From the NCBI GenBank assembly GCA_024743255.1, contig JANSWY010000023.1, positions 1-64,000 of the forward strand: a DNA stretch of 64,000 nt. Reading direction: 5' to 3'. Within the stretch, counting starts at the first letter, position 1. Each line of letters opens with the position of its first letter. Below the pieces are notes generated by a model, which saw only the letters and a list, made by a program, of their open reading frames with translations, searched no databases and had not been told where the DNA came from. Positions 1 through 9,885 of this stretch are shown piece after piece. The position numbers were made by a program, and so were the translations under genes. This stretch comes from a bacterium (GTDB lineage: Bacteria; Bacteroidota; Bacteroidia; Cytophagales; Cyclobacteriaceae).

Positions 1-3000
1 CCTCCTAAAGTAGCATCAGTTACCGTAATTACTTCAATTTCGAAATCAACGCAAGGATCAATTACTTCGAATGTGGTTGAAACATCAGCGGCTGCTAAGT
101 AATTATCATCACCAGCTTGAGATGCCGTTAGGGTCACTGTTCCTAAAGTACCATCAAGGATTATATTCATTCCATCGATAGTAGCCGGACCAGTCACGGA
201 AAGCGACAAAGCTAACCCTGAACTGGAACTGGCTGATATCGGAACTGTTGTTGTGGTATTATCTTGATTTTCTATTGATGCCAATGAAATAGTTTGGCTT
301 GCTTTATTAATTGTAAGGCTAGCATCAGAATAACTCAATGTATAGTTTGAAGCACTTCCTCCAGAAATTGTTATTGGATACACACCTGCATTGCTCTCAG
401 AATGTGCGGATGTTGAGATAGAAGGTGCTTCGGTAATTGATTCACTATCTTCTCCATTAACAAAGCCAGAATAGGAATATGTCAGTGTTGGAATATCGTC
501 CCCATAAGTAATAGCAATATCATCAGCAGTAACAGTCAAATCTGCCGCATTTACATCTACCGATATCTGAACAGGCTCAGCAGCATATACTGTATCATTT
601 CCATTCTGAGAGGCTTCTAAAACAATAGTTCCAACTCCGTTTATATTAACAAATCCTTCGTCAAAAGTAGCTGGGCCACTTACTAGTTGATACGAAACTG
701 CTAAGTCCAAATCGGAAATAGCTTCAGGCGTAAATGGTGCATCACCATAAGTTTTATCATCAATAGCCGAAAAACTCAAGCTTTGCGAAAGCATTTCCTT
801 AACAGTAGCAATTGCATTAGTACTTGCTTCATTCCCTGAAGCATCCATTGCTGTTAAAGTCACAGTATTCTGACCTATGTTTTGTTCTCCAAAAGTCGTT
901 ACATCCAGTGTTAAAGATGTGATATTGCAATTATCAGAGCTACCATTATCTATGTCATCTGCTGTTATAGTCGCAGATAGGTTTTCATCGAGCCAGACAA
1001 TAATATCTTGTGTCTCCACACTTGGAGCCATGTCATCAACGATTGTTATATTAACGGTTCCAGAACTGCTATTGCCACTTTCATCAGTTACTGTTAATGT
1101 GACAGAATTATTTCCAATGTGATCACAAGTAAATTCATTAATACTAAGAGCATATTCTAAATCTGCTGCAATTGTACAGTTATCAGCAGAACCATTATCC
1201 AAGTCTGAAGCATCAACAATAACAGATCCGGTATTGTCCAAAGAATATGTCATATCCTGTGAAACCAGAGTTGGGTTTAAGTTGTCTTCAATTGTTACTG
1301 TAATCGTTTGAGACGAAGAGTTTCCTCCAGCATCTGTTACTGTAAAAGTGACTGTATTCGCACCAATGTGAGAACAATCAAAATCCGTTTGACTTAGTTC
1401 AAATGAAAGCGAACAATTATCTGTTGAACCATTATCAGCATCCTCTGGGTTGGCAGAAACAGAGCCATTTTCGTCTAATTCCAAAACCAGGTTAGTGGCA
1501 ACTAATGTAGGAGTTTGATCATCTGTAACGGTAACTTCTACAGTCACGTCAGAAGTATTCCCTGCTAAATCTGTTACTGAAAATGTAACATCCTTCACAC
1601 CTACATCCGAACAGTCGAAAGAAACCTGGGAAGATGAAAATTGCAGGTCATCAGAAGATGTACAATTATCAGTTGAGCCATTATCAAAATCAGCTGCCAT
1701 TATTGATGCTTCTCCATTTTCATTTAGTGTAACTGATAAGTTTTGACTAGTGATAGAAGGTGCCTCACTATCTCCAATGATTATTTCCTGAGTCATTTGA
1801 ACTCCACAAGTCTCAGGTTCACATGTAAGAGTGATAGTGGGTTCAATCCAGTCTGTACTTGCATCCATATTTTGCAACACAGCATTATTACCACTAACTT
1901 CATCTGCTATGGTGGATCCAGAACCTTCATTTAATGGGAAATATGCTACCATCCCGGAATCATCAGGATCTCCACAAGCACTCATATTATCTGATATTTC
2001 AGTTTGAGTTCTTACCTTACTCCATACTCTTATTTCATCCATTTGTCCAAGGAAGTTCTTTGAACCCCATGCTGATAAGAAGGCGGAAGCATTTACATAT
2101 CCAAAACTCATTCCGGAACCACTACTTTTAAGCAATGCCCCTGGAGGGTTTGACGAATCAACTATCGATTGTTCAACCCCATTGTAATATACTTTTACAT
2201 TGGTACCATCGTAAGTAACTGCTAAGTGGTACCACACATTATTTGGAGGTGGTGTAAAAGAATATCCTCCAAGCCCTGTGTTTCCTCTGTTAAAAACAAC
2301 TACTAAATTATTAGTGGTTTGCTGAGTGTAAACTTCAACGTCACTTACAGCACTTGTCCCTAGAAAAAACACTGGTAAATACCCACCAGTGGATCCAGGT
2401 AACGGACTTTTAACCCATGATTCAAATGAGAAACCTGATGTATAATCAAAAGAAGCATCAACTGAAGCTGATACATAATCATTGACACCATCAAAATCTA
2501 GTCCATAATTAGTTGGAACGCTATTACTGAATTCTGCGAAAACATTGAATGTAGTAGTTTCTGAGATGTTTCCTGTACTAAAATCGAGTGATGATCCTGT
2601 ACCAGTAATTGGCCCGTCCACAATACTATTGTCTTCACTATTTCTCAGGTAGTAATTTACATTTGCTACCGAACTGGCAGTGGATATTGTTGCTCCAGCT
2701 GATCCGTCTGGACAAAATGCTGTTGTACTGGAAGTCAAAGCCTCATCGTTTACAATTGAATTGACTGTAACTGTAATTTCCACTGATGCAGAATTGCCTC
2801 TACCATCTGTTCCTGTTAGGGTAACAGTGTTTTCACCTATATCTTCACACCCAAAGGAGTACTGTGACAATGATAATGTCAGTGTACAATTATCGGTTGA
2901 TCCATTATCAACATCTGCTGTGGTAATTGATGCATCTCCAGTATTTTCATCCAATGTTACCGTTACATCCTGTCCTACAACTGTAGGTGAAATAGTGTCT

Positions 3001-4304
3001 TCCGGTAAGATTAATGCAGTTGTACTTTCAGAATTTCCGTAAATATCCGAAGCTGTTAAAGTTAGCGTGATGTTACTTCCTACGTTTGAACAGTTAAAAT
3101 CTGTTTGATCCAGACTAAGTGTAATATGTTCATCACCACAACTGGTTGTAGAACCATCATCGATATCGTCAGGTGATACCGTAACCTCTCCATTTTCGTC
3201 TAAATAAACTGTAGTCATGGAACTAGAGGCTGAAACTGTGATAAGCGGAACAACAGTGACTACCGCTGTAGTGTTATCAGTATTCCCGTCTTCATCAACT
3301 ACACTTAACGTAACTGTGTTATCTCCCAGATCATCGCAAGAAAATTGTGTAATATCAAGTGACAATTCTGGAGAATCACCGCATGTATTGATTGACCCAT
3401 TATCTATCTGGTCAGGTGTAATTGTAGTATTTCCATCACTATCTAATTCTACTGTAATATCCTGGGAAATAGCTGTGACACTTGTACTTCCTGCACAACC
3501 CGTCTCTGAGGCCAGCACTATTATTTCTGTTCCGCTTAAAACTGCATTGTAAAATCTGATATCATCAATTTCATCCTCATAAACATTTGCAGAATTGTTG
3601 CTCCTGTTATTTCCTATAGTCATTCTGATATTAGGATTTACCAATCTCCAGTACAATCCAACCTGACTAACTGTAACATCTACAGGGTTGCTAACAGCAA
3701 ATGTTCCATCAATATAAAGTACGTATGTGTATCTCACCTCATAAGTCCAACCTGATGGGGACCAGGTCGAAATCTTTTGACCAAAAGCTGTAAAAACTAC
3801 ATTATGCCAGGTTCCATCTGACAAAATATTTGATGCTTCGGTATTAAAATAGCCAGAGTGCTTATCGGCTCCTGCAGCAGTATTATTCCAGTAATGACTT
3901 AAAAAGTTAGCAGCTACACCTACTTTTCCGTCTTTGAGATAAGCGTACCATCCTCTTTCAGTAAAACCTTCAGTATCCGAAGATCTCTCTGTCTGATCGA
4001 TGATTACTCTTTTGTTGGAATCATTAGTTGTTGTTTTTATCCAGAAGCTGATTGTAATCGGAGAATCTGCCATACCATTTCTGGTCAGATAGTCTCCATT
4101 TAATTCAACTGCTCTGTCGGTTCCTCCAGCCCGATTTTGGCTAAAAGTAAGATTGGAGCCATTTTGTGTAAGATCATTTTCGCCGGCGGTATCATCTAAG
4201 ACGCCATTTGTAAATCTGTACTCTCCTTCAAGGTTGGTAGTTCGGATTTGACCTAAGGCCAAACTACTTAGAAATATCAGGCAGAGTAAAATTCTAAGTT
4301 TCAT
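1..4304 (-). CDS. Giant secreted adhesin-like protein with LamG, HYR-type and MBG-type repeats (3' end outside window)
   Basis: An open frame runs from the ATG at 4304 off the left edge (over 1,430 codons, no stop), so the C-terminus is missing. Residues 1-20 form a signal peptide ending near LALGQ. A LamG/concanavalin-like domain follows (about 22-270; FWIKTTT, DGTWHNVVF, LYIDGTF). Three HYR-like repeats of about 80 residues lie at roughly 3480-2760, then a second LamG-like domain (about 2530-1960; GLDFDGVNDYVSAS, WYHLAVTYDGT). Four more HYR-like repeats lie at about 1765-800; most carry a DNGSxDNC motif and a VTLTVTDxxGN strand. The last part resembles MBG/YDG domains (VTADDIAITYGD). This architecture is typical of very large Bacteroidota surface adhesins secreted by the type IX system, but the sorting domain would lie outside the window. 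Ligand unknown. Repeat count and domain limits are by eye. Confidence 0.85.
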   Translation of the reverse strand, partial: MKLRILLCLIFLSSLALGQIRTTNLEGEYRFTNGVLDDTAGENDLTQNGSNLTFSQNRAGGTDRAVELNGDYLTRNGMADSPITISFWIKTTTNDSNKRVIIDQTERSSDTEGFTERGWYAYLKDGKVGVAANFLSHYWNNTAAGADKHSGYFNTEASNILSDGTWHNVVFTAFGQKISTWSPSGWTYEVRYTYVLYIDGTFAVSNPVDVTVSQVGLYWRLVNPNIRMTIGNNRSNNSANVYEDEIDDIRFYNAVLSGTEIIVLASETGCAGSTSVTAISQDITVELDSDGNTTITPDQIDNGSINTCGDSPELSLDITQFSCDDLGDNTVTLSVVDEDGNTDNTTAVVTVVPLITVSASSSMTTVYLDENGEVTVSPDDIDDGSTTSCGDEHITLSLDQTDFNCSNVGSNITLTLTASDIYGNSESTTALILPEDTISPTVVGQDVTVTLDENTGDASITTADVDNGSTDNCTLTLSLSQYSFGCEDIGENTVTLTGTDGRGNSASVEITVTVNSIVNDEALTSSTTAFCPDGSAGATISTASSVANVNYYLRNSEDNSIVDGPITGTGSSLDFSTGNISETTTFNVFAEFSNSVPTNYGLDFDGVNDYVSASVDASFDYTSGFSFESWVKSPLPGSTGGYLPVFFLGTSAVSDVEVYTQQTTNNLVVVFNRGNTGLGGYSFTPPPNNVWYHLAVTYDGTNVKVYYNGVEQSIVDSSNPPGALLKSSGSGMSFGYVNASAFLSAWGSKNFLGQMDEIRVWSKVRTQTEISDNMSACGDPDDSGMVAYFPLNEGSGSTIADEVSGNNAVLQNMDASTDWIEPTITLTCEPETCGVQMTQEIIIGDSEAPSITSQNLSVTLNENGEASIMAADFDNGSTDNCTSSDDLQFSSSQVSFDCSDVGVKDVTFSVTDLAGNTSDVTVEVTVTDDQTPTLVATNLVLELDENGSVSANPEDADNGSTDNCSLSFELSQTDFDCSHIGANTVTFTVTDAGGNSSSQTITVTIEDNLNPTLVSQDMTYSLDNTGSVIVDASDLDNGSADNCTIAADLEYALSINEFTCDHIGNNSVTLTVTDESGNSSSGTVNITIVDDMAPSVETQDIIVWLDENLSATITADDIDNGSSDNCNITSLTLDVTTFGEQNIGQNTVTLTAMDASGNEASTNAIATVKEMLSQSLSFSAIDDKTYGDAPFTPEAISDLDLAVSYQLVSGPATFDEGFVNINGVGTIVLEASQNGNDTVYAAEPVQISVDVNAADLTVTADDIAITYGDDIPTLTYSYSGFVNGEDSESITEAPSISTSAHSESNAGVYPITISGGSASNYTLSYSDASLTINKASQTISLASIENQDNTTTTVPISASSSSGLALSLSVTGPATIDGMNIILDGTLGTVTLTASQAGDDNYLAAADVSTTFEVIDPCVDFEIEVITVTDATLG

Positions 4305-4440
4305 AATAGTCTCGATTTGATTCAAAAAATGTGTTACTTATCAAATCTGATTATTATGAAATGGTGTCTGGCTCTACTTTATAATTTGTACAGTCGCTTC
4401 GAGAATTTGTAGGGGATTATTTAAAATTTGTAATTTGGTA

Positions 4441-5187
4441 CTAATGTAGGTTTTCCAGGGCTGTCATAAGCATATCTCTTTTTCTAACCGCAACCGGCAA
4501 TACACTTCCGTCCTTCATATGAACAATACCCCCCTCCTTTTTTTCATATCGATCAAAATGGATCAAATTGATCAAATGGGATTGATGAGCCCTAAAGAAA
4601 TGATGATCCTTGAATAACTGATCATATTCTTTTAGTGTCTTTGTAATGGTGATTTTACGACCATCTGTAAGGAAGAATTTGGTGTAGTTTCCTTCAGATT
4701 CACATCTGACAATGTCTTTTACCGCTACAAGAAAAACTGTTTCAGAGTCCTTAAGAATGATCTTTTGTTCTTCCTGATTTTTATCTTTATTCTGAACCAG
4801 ATTAGCGACCTTTAGATTTTGCTCATTTTGATCCAACAGGATTCTAGCCTTTTGTAATGCGTTTACCAGGTCATCCGGATCTACTGGTTTGAGAACATAA
4901 TCAATTGCACTGAATTTGAAGGCTTTGATAGCGAATTCATTGTGACCAGTTACAAATATCACTTTAAAATCAAGCGCACCATAAATTGACAACAAGTCAA
5001 AACCAGTTCCGTCTTTCATTTCCACATCAAGCAAAAGAAGATCTGGTTTATTGCTTTTAAGAAGTTCAACACCTGCCTTTACACCGTCTGCCTCTGCTAC
5101 TACCTCGCAATCGGAAGCGTATATTGATAGAAGAGTTTTTAAATTGTCCCGTACAACTGCATCATCATCGATGAGTATCACCCTCAT
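4441..5187 (-). CDS. LytTR-family response regulator
   Basis: A 248-residue response regulator. The receiver domain (1-120) has the acidic cluster DDD at 7-9, phosphoacceptor Asp54 in LLLLDVEM, Thr in FVTGH and the conserved Lys-Pro (VLKPVD). The C-terminal LytTR DNA-binding domain (about 142-247) shows RCESEGNYTKFFLTDGR and FFRAHQSHLINL. A TTG lies three codons upstream, but ATG at 5187 gives the canonical MRVILIDDD start. It is downstream of, and co-directional with, two TPR-LytS kinases (33 bp after the nearer one). It is therefore presumably their shared output, a transcription factor binding direct repeats. Target genes are unknown; the adjacent adhesin gene on the same strand is an obvious candidate by position only. 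Confidence 0.9.
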   Translation of the reverse strand: MRVILIDDDAVVRDNLKTLLSIYASDCEVVAEADGVKAGVELLKSNKPDLLLLDVEMKDGTGFDLLSIYGALDFKVIFVTGHNEFAIKAFKFSAIDYVLKPVDPDDLVNALQKARILLDQNEQNLKVANLVQNKDKNQEEQKIILKDSETVFLVAVKDIVRCESEGNYTKFFLTDGRKITITKTLKEYDQLFKDHHFFRAHQSHLINLIHFDRYEKKEGGIVHMKDGSVLPVAVRKRDMLMTALENLH

Positions 5188-5220
5188 ATGTTCCAAATTA
5201 AATCTATCTGGAAAGATAAC

Positions 5221-7041
5221 TTAACTATAGATAAAAGGTACTTTTAAACTCACCTTTGTTCCTAAAATCTCTCCATTTTCTGACTTAACCTCACCTAATA
5301 CCAGCTGGATTTTATCCCTCAACGACCTATTGAATAATTCCATTCTTTCTCTGATAATTTTGGTAGAAAGAGAAATGTGGTCCGCAGACTTTGTGCTAGT
5401 GGCTCCAAGACCTTTACCATTATCCACGATCTCAATTGCTATAAAATGACCAGATTTAGTAAGATTCAATTTTATTAAACCATCTTTTCTATCAGGAGAC
5501 AGACCATGTTCAATTGCGTTTTCTACAAAAGGCTGAACAAACATTGGGGGAATTGTATCAACTTCTACATCAATGTTATCATCAATGTTGATTTCATACT
5601 GAAAAGCATGGCCCAGTCGGAGCTTATGAATATCCATGTAGTCTTGAAGCATTTGTACCTCTTCCTCTACTGAAATAAATTCTTGTCTCGAGTTTTCCAA
5701 TATTTGGCGCATCAGTTTAGAGAACTTAGCAAGATAGATTCCAGCCTGATTTGCTTCGTTTTTGAGCATAAAATTCTGAATGGCCAATAAGGCATTAGAT
5801 ATGAAATGTGGATTCAATTGAGATCTAAGAAACCTCTGTTCCAATTCTGTTTTCACTCTTTGTTTTTGGATTGAGGAAGACCTAACAAAGAAAAACGTTA
5901 TGGAACTGATTAGAACAAACCCTATTAATCCAATAATTAACCACTGATTTTTTTGTCTAATCTCAAGGTCCTGAATGACTGATTGTTGAGAAAGCAACTC
6001 AATTTGTGATTCTTTTTTTTCAGTTTCATACTTAGTTTCAAGCTCTTCAACAATTGACATTCTCTCTTTTGAGAAAATTGAATCTCCTACTAAATAATAT
6101 TCCTTTAAATATTTGTTGGCACTTTCATAGTCGTTTAGTTGCTCGTACAACTCGTAGTGCGTCTCGAACGCCGCTTTTAGTTGCAACAAATTATCCAGTT
6201 CACGATAAATGTCTATTGCATTTTGATTTGATTGAAGTGCCTTAGACAAATCACCTAGTCCAATATAGCATTTGGTTAACCCGGAGTAAGAAGCAGCCAT
6301 ATTGGCTTTTTGATTGTACTTTTCTGAAAACTCCAATGTCTTTCTAAGAAAACCCAATGCTTGCTCGTATTCCTTCATTTGAGAATACAACACACCAAGA
6401 CTCCCCTCTGCAATTGCGATTCCCGTGGCATAGTTGGCATTTTTCGATATCTCCAGCGCCTTTAATAAATATACTTCAGCTTCTTCAAGTTTTAAGATTT
6501 GCTGATAGGTCTTGGCAACATAGAAATAGTAGCCAGCTTTGGATGAGGAATCATCATTCTCTTTAACCAATTCTACATTTTCGAGGTAAAATGATAAGGC
6601 CTCATCATACTGTTTATAGGTAAAGTAAGCTCTTCCAAGATTCCCATTAGTTACCAGCAAATTTTCTTCATCACCCAGAATCTCCAAAATAGATTTAGCC
6701 TGAAGAGCTTTGCTTATAGCACTATCAATTTCACCCTTTAAATTATAAAAGGTGCTGTAGGCATTTAGGGACATTCCTATCCCTTTCTGATAGTTTATTT
6801 TTTTTGAAATTGATAGTGCTTCCTCAATTAGCGGCACGTTTTCATTCAAATCTCTTGATGTGTGATATTTGGTGAATTGTACTAATAAATTCACTCTAGT
6901 TGAATCTTCTTCTTTGTAGGTATCTACCAAATTCTTGATACTGTCTAACTCGACATCCTGTGCAAAAGAATTCATCAGTATTATCATCATTGCGAAAATG
7001 AATGAACACTTTCGTAAGACCTGCGGTGCTGGATAGTGCAT
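5221..7041 (-). CDS. TPR-containing LytS-type sensor histidine kinase (copy 1)
   Basis: About 606 residues from ATG 7041; a TTG 24 bases upstream is possible, but the ATG gives a good signal peptide ending MNSFAQ. Periplasmic TPR repeats cover about residues 25-330, followed by a coiled stretch, one membrane segment (WLIIGLIGFVLISSITFFF) and a cytoplasmic His_kinase domain. That domain has the phosphoacceptor His near residue 411 in LRSQLNPHF. The GHKL ATPase has FVQPFVENAIEHG (N box) and IVDNGKGLG (G1 box). The family phosphorylates LytTR regulators, and the next gene encodes one. It is highly similar through its kinase half to the gene at 7105-8874, so the pair looks like a tandem duplication with diverged TPR sensors. 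Signal unknown. Confidence 0.9.
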   Translation of the reverse strand: MHYPAPQVLRKCSFIFAMMIILMNSFAQDVELDSIKNLVDTYKEEDSTRVNLLVQFTKYHTSRDLNENVPLIEEALSISKKINYQKGIGMSLNAYSTFYNLKGEIDSAISKALQAKSILEILGDEENLLVTNGNLGRAYFTYKQYDEALSFYLENVELVKENDDSSSKAGYYFYVAKTYQQILKLEEAEVYLLKALEISKNANYATGIAIAEGSLGVLYSQMKEYEQALGFLRKTLEFSEKYNQKANMAASYSGLTKCYIGLGDLSKALQSNQNAIDIYRELDNLLQLKAAFETHYELYEQLNDYESANKYLKEYYLVGDSIFSKERMSIVEELETKYETEKKESQIELLSQQSVIQDLEIRQKNQWLIIGLIGFVLISSITFFFVRSSSIQKQRVKTELEQRFLRSQLNPHFISNALLAIQNFMLKNEANQAGIYLAKFSKLMRQILENSRQEFISVEEEVQMLQDYMDIHKLRLGHAFQYEINIDDNIDVEVDTIPPMFVQPFVENAIEHGLSPDRKDGLIKLNLTKSGHFIAIEIVDNGKGLGATSTKSADHISLSTKIIRERMELFNRSLRDKIQLVLGEVKSENGEILGTKVSLKVPFIYS

Positions 7042-7104
7042 TAAAAAATGTGTTTCAGTGTGCAACTACTAAATTAGTCATTTAATACTAATCAGCTAAA
7101 TCAA

Positions 7105-8874
7105 TCAACTAAATGGCACTTTTAAATGTACTTTAGAGCCTAAAACGTCACCCTCGTTATTGGTAATCTCGTCAAGCACCAGCTCTATTTTCCTTTGGAG
7201 TGACTGGTTAAATAAATTAATTCTTTCCCTAATTATGGTAGTTGACAATGATCTGTGAGATGGATCAGTGGAGGAAGTGGATTTAAGACCCTTGCCATTG
7301 TCAATGATATCAATGCCAATAAATTCACCTCCTTTCCTAAAATGGATCTTTATCAACCCATCTGTACTGTTGGAATCAATTCCATGCTCAATAGCATTTT
7401 CAACAAATGGCTGCACAAACATAGGCGGGATCATATCCACTTCTTCGTCAATTGAATCTTCTATTTCAATTTCAAAGTCAAAGGCACCTCCTAGTCTTAA
7501 TTTATGAATATCCAGGTAATCCTGAAGCATCTGCTTTTCTTCTTCTACAGAAATGTACTCTTGTCTTGAATTCTCAAGAATTTGTCTCATTAGCTTTGAG
7601 AATTTGGCTAGATATATTCCTGCTTGAGTTGCATCATTTTTCAACATGAATTGCTGCACAGCAAGCAAGGCATTTGAGACAAAGTGTGGATTTAGCTGAG
7701 ACCTAAGAAAGCGCTGTTCTAATTCTGTTTTTGCCCTTTGTTTTTGCATTGAAGATGATCTTATGAAAAACAAGGCGAGCAGCCCAATCATTACAAAGAC
7801 AACTGACCCAATAACAATCCATTGGTTTTTTTGCTGAATCTCAAGAGATTGGATAGTCGCTTGTTGCGATAGCAGAGCAATTTCAGATTCCTTTTTCTCT
7901 GTATCATATTCAGTCTTCATTCTGTTGATCTGTTTAGATCTATTCTCATTATAGATACTATCACTGTAGAGTCTCAGCATGTTATGTGCCTCAACAGCCT
8001 TTTTGTAATCACCAGATTTCTCTAGAATTTTTGTGCGGATTTCATAAGTATTTCTGAACCCAAGTTTCTGATTAATAATCCCATACTTTTCAAGAGCAAG
8101 ATTGTTAAAGTACAATGCGCTATCCAGCATGCCTTTCTTAAAATAAGCTTTTGATAATCCTACACCAATAAAACCCAAACTCCAGTTATTTCCCTGAGCA
8201 TTCATGTATTTAAATGAAGGAAGAAAAGCCTTAATCGAACTATCTGGAAGATTTTCGTATTCAATGTAAGCATCACCTTGAAGATTTAAGGCGTAACACA
8301 ACATGGTACTGTCACCAGATGCAACTGAAATGTTTGCCGATTCCTTCATTTTAGTAATCGCATCTTGAAATGGCTTATTATTGGTGAGATACAGGTTACC
8401 AATTGTCATTAGGCTCATTGCCATATCTCTTTTTAAATCCTGACTACTATAGTAATCATATGCTTGTTGTACGTATTCCAATGCTTCTGCAAATTGCTCA
8501 TCATTCTGAAGTACTAGTCCCATGTTATACTGGCAACTGGCCATTCCCTTGAGATCACCAACTTCTTTAAATATATCTACCGCTGATTTGTATGCATTTA
8601 AAGACTGATGATAGTCTCCTTTTATATCATGAGCAACGCCCAGAACATTATACGCCTGCGCAACACCTTTTCTATAAACATTCTCCTCCGAATACTGCTT
8701 AATGTAATCTACCAGAACAATAACGGAATCAGTATCCTTATACCATATAGATTTGGCATAACTTACGAGACTGTCCACAGTATTGGCAACTGTACTGTCT
8801 CGATCTCCATTTTGGCTGTAAAGCTTTCCACAGAGTATTAAAAGAATTGAAACAAGTAAAACCTTTTTAATCAT
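7105..8874 (-). CDS. TPR-containing LytS-type sensor histidine kinase (copy 2)
   Basis: About 589 residues from ATG 8874 (MIKKVLLVSILLILCGKLYSQ signal peptide); an in-frame TTG at 8898 is less likely. TPR-like repeats span about residues 40-310, then a coiled stretch, a membrane helix (WIVIGSVVFVMIGLLALFF) and the LytS kinase core. The core has His near residue 396 in LRSQLNPHF, the N box FVQPFVENAIEHG and the G1 box IIDNGKGLK. Long blocks of the kinase half match copy 1 (for example GIYLAKFSKLMRQILENSRQ), while the sensor halves differ strongly. It is the first gene of a probable three-gene operon (kinase, kinase, LytTR regulator), with about 60 bp to copy 1. Confidence 0.9.
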   Translation of the reverse strand: MIKKVLLVSILLILCGKLYSQNGDRDSTVANTVDSLVSYAKSIWYKDTDSVIVLVDYIKQYSEENVYRKGVAQAYNVLGVAHDIKGDYHQSLNAYKSAVDIFKEVGDLKGMASCQYNMGLVLQNDEQFAEALEYVQQAYDYYSSQDLKRDMAMSLMTIGNLYLTNNKPFQDAITKMKESANISVASGDSTMLCYALNLQGDAYIEYENLPDSSIKAFLPSFKYMNAQGNNWSLGFIGVGLSKAYFKKGMLDSALYFNNLALEKYGIINQKLGFRNTYEIRTKILEKSGDYKKAVEAHNMLRLYSDSIYNENRSKQINRMKTEYDTEKKESEIALLSQQATIQSLEIQQKNQWIVIGSVVFVMIGLLALFFIRSSSMQKQRAKTELEQRFLRSQLNPHFVSNALLAVQQFMLKNDATQAGIYLAKFSKLMRQILENSRQEYISVEEEKQMLQDYLDIHKLRLGGAFDFEIEIEDSIDEEVDMIPPMFVQPFVENAIEHGIDSNSTDGLIKIHFRKGGEFIGIDIIDNGKGLKSTSSTDPSHRSLSTTIIRERINLFNQSLQRKIELVLDEITNNEGDVLGSKVHLKVPFS

Positions 8875-8924
8875 AAAGTACCTTGATAGAATTTGCAAAG
8901 ATGCTATTTTTTCTGTTTTGCTAG

Positions 8925-9713
8925 TTAAAATATCTCAGGTATAAATGTTTGATAATCCATGGGTGGTCTTACATAGTTTTTATGATCTGGCAATTCAGGC
9001 AATTCAATTATTGGATGATCAATATTCTCGTAAGGTATTTGCTGTAATAAATGTGAAATGCAATTAAGTCTTGCCCGTTTCTTATCATCACCATTTACTA
9101 CAAACCATGGGGACTGTTTAGTGTCGGTATAAGAGAACATCTCGTCTTTGGCTTTAGAATAGTCAAGCCATCGTTCTCTGGATTTAAGATCCATTTTACT
9201 AAACTTCCATCTCTTAACAGGATTAGTAATTCTTTCCTTAAATCTCTTTTCCTGAATTTCGTCACTTACTGAGAACCAATATTTAATTATAATTATTCCT
9301 GATCTTATTAGCATTCTCTCAAACTCGGGACAAGATCTTAAAAACTCTTCGTACTCTTCATTTGTACAGAATCCCATTACTTTTTCTACTCCTGCACGAT
9401 TATACCAACTCCTATCAAATAGGACCATTTCTCCGGCAGCCGGAAGATGCTCCACATACCTTTGAAAATACCATTGAGATTTTTCTCTTTCTGTTGGAAC
9501 CCCCAGTGCCACAACTCTACAAACCCGTGGGTTCAAAGGTGCCGTTATTCTCTTTATGGTCCCTCCTTTTCCGGATGCATCTCTTCCTTCAAAAATCACT
9601 ACTACTTTGAGCCCCTCCTGTTTGATCCATTCCTGGAGTTGAACTAATTCAACATGCAGTTTCTTAAGTTCTTTTTCGTAAACACCGTTTGAGAGAGATT
9701 TTTTATCGTCCAT
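8925..9713 (-). CDS. Polyphosphate kinase 2 family protein
   Basis: A 262-residue PPK2. The frame is open further upstream to 9794, but ATG 9713 gives the usual family start MDDKKSLSNGVYEKELKKL. Walker A is FEGRDASGKGG (about 36-46), followed by GTIKRITAPLNPRVCRVVAL. A Walker B-like Asp lies in LFDRSWYNRAG, and the lid arginines in KRWKFSKMDLKSRERW. Length and motifs fit one-domain class I PPK2, which interconverts polyphosphate and nucleoside di-/triphosphates (GDP or ADP phosphorylation); nucleotide preference cannot be told from sequence. The C-terminal HKNYVRPPMDYQ tail is typical of the family. Stand-alone gene, divergent from the esterase-like gene at 9886. Confidence 0.92.
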   Translation of the reverse strand: MDDKKSLSNGVYEKELKKLHVELVQLQEWIKQEGLKVVVIFEGRDASGKGGTIKRITAPLNPRVCRVVALGVPTEREKSQWYFQRYVEHLPAAGEMVLFDRSWYNRAGVEKVMGFCTNEEYEEFLRSCPEFERMLIRSGIIIIKYWFSVSDEIQEKRFKERITNPVKRWKFSKMDLKSRERWLDYSKAKDEMFSYTDTKQSPWFVVNGDDKKRARLNCISHLLQQIPYENIDHPIIELPELPDHKNYVRPPMDYQTFIPEIF

Positions 9714-9885
9714 AGTTTCTAGTTTGTCGCAACATAATTTAGCAGCATTACATAAATGCTGATTTTCATCAATTAGAAATTTAATAAATAACAATCAGAA
9801 CTATTCATCACACTTGTAACAGTCAGACACATTAAAGTGGATAACCAGCCCTATTTCCTGAAGTTTTGTCAAAAAACTCAAAGCG

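Noticed and set aside
877-3552. Plus-strand open frames of 60-120 codons within the first 4 kb
   Set aside because: They are antisense to the adhesin gene, lack family motifs, and their Ser/Thr/Val-rich composition mirrors the repeats on the other strand.
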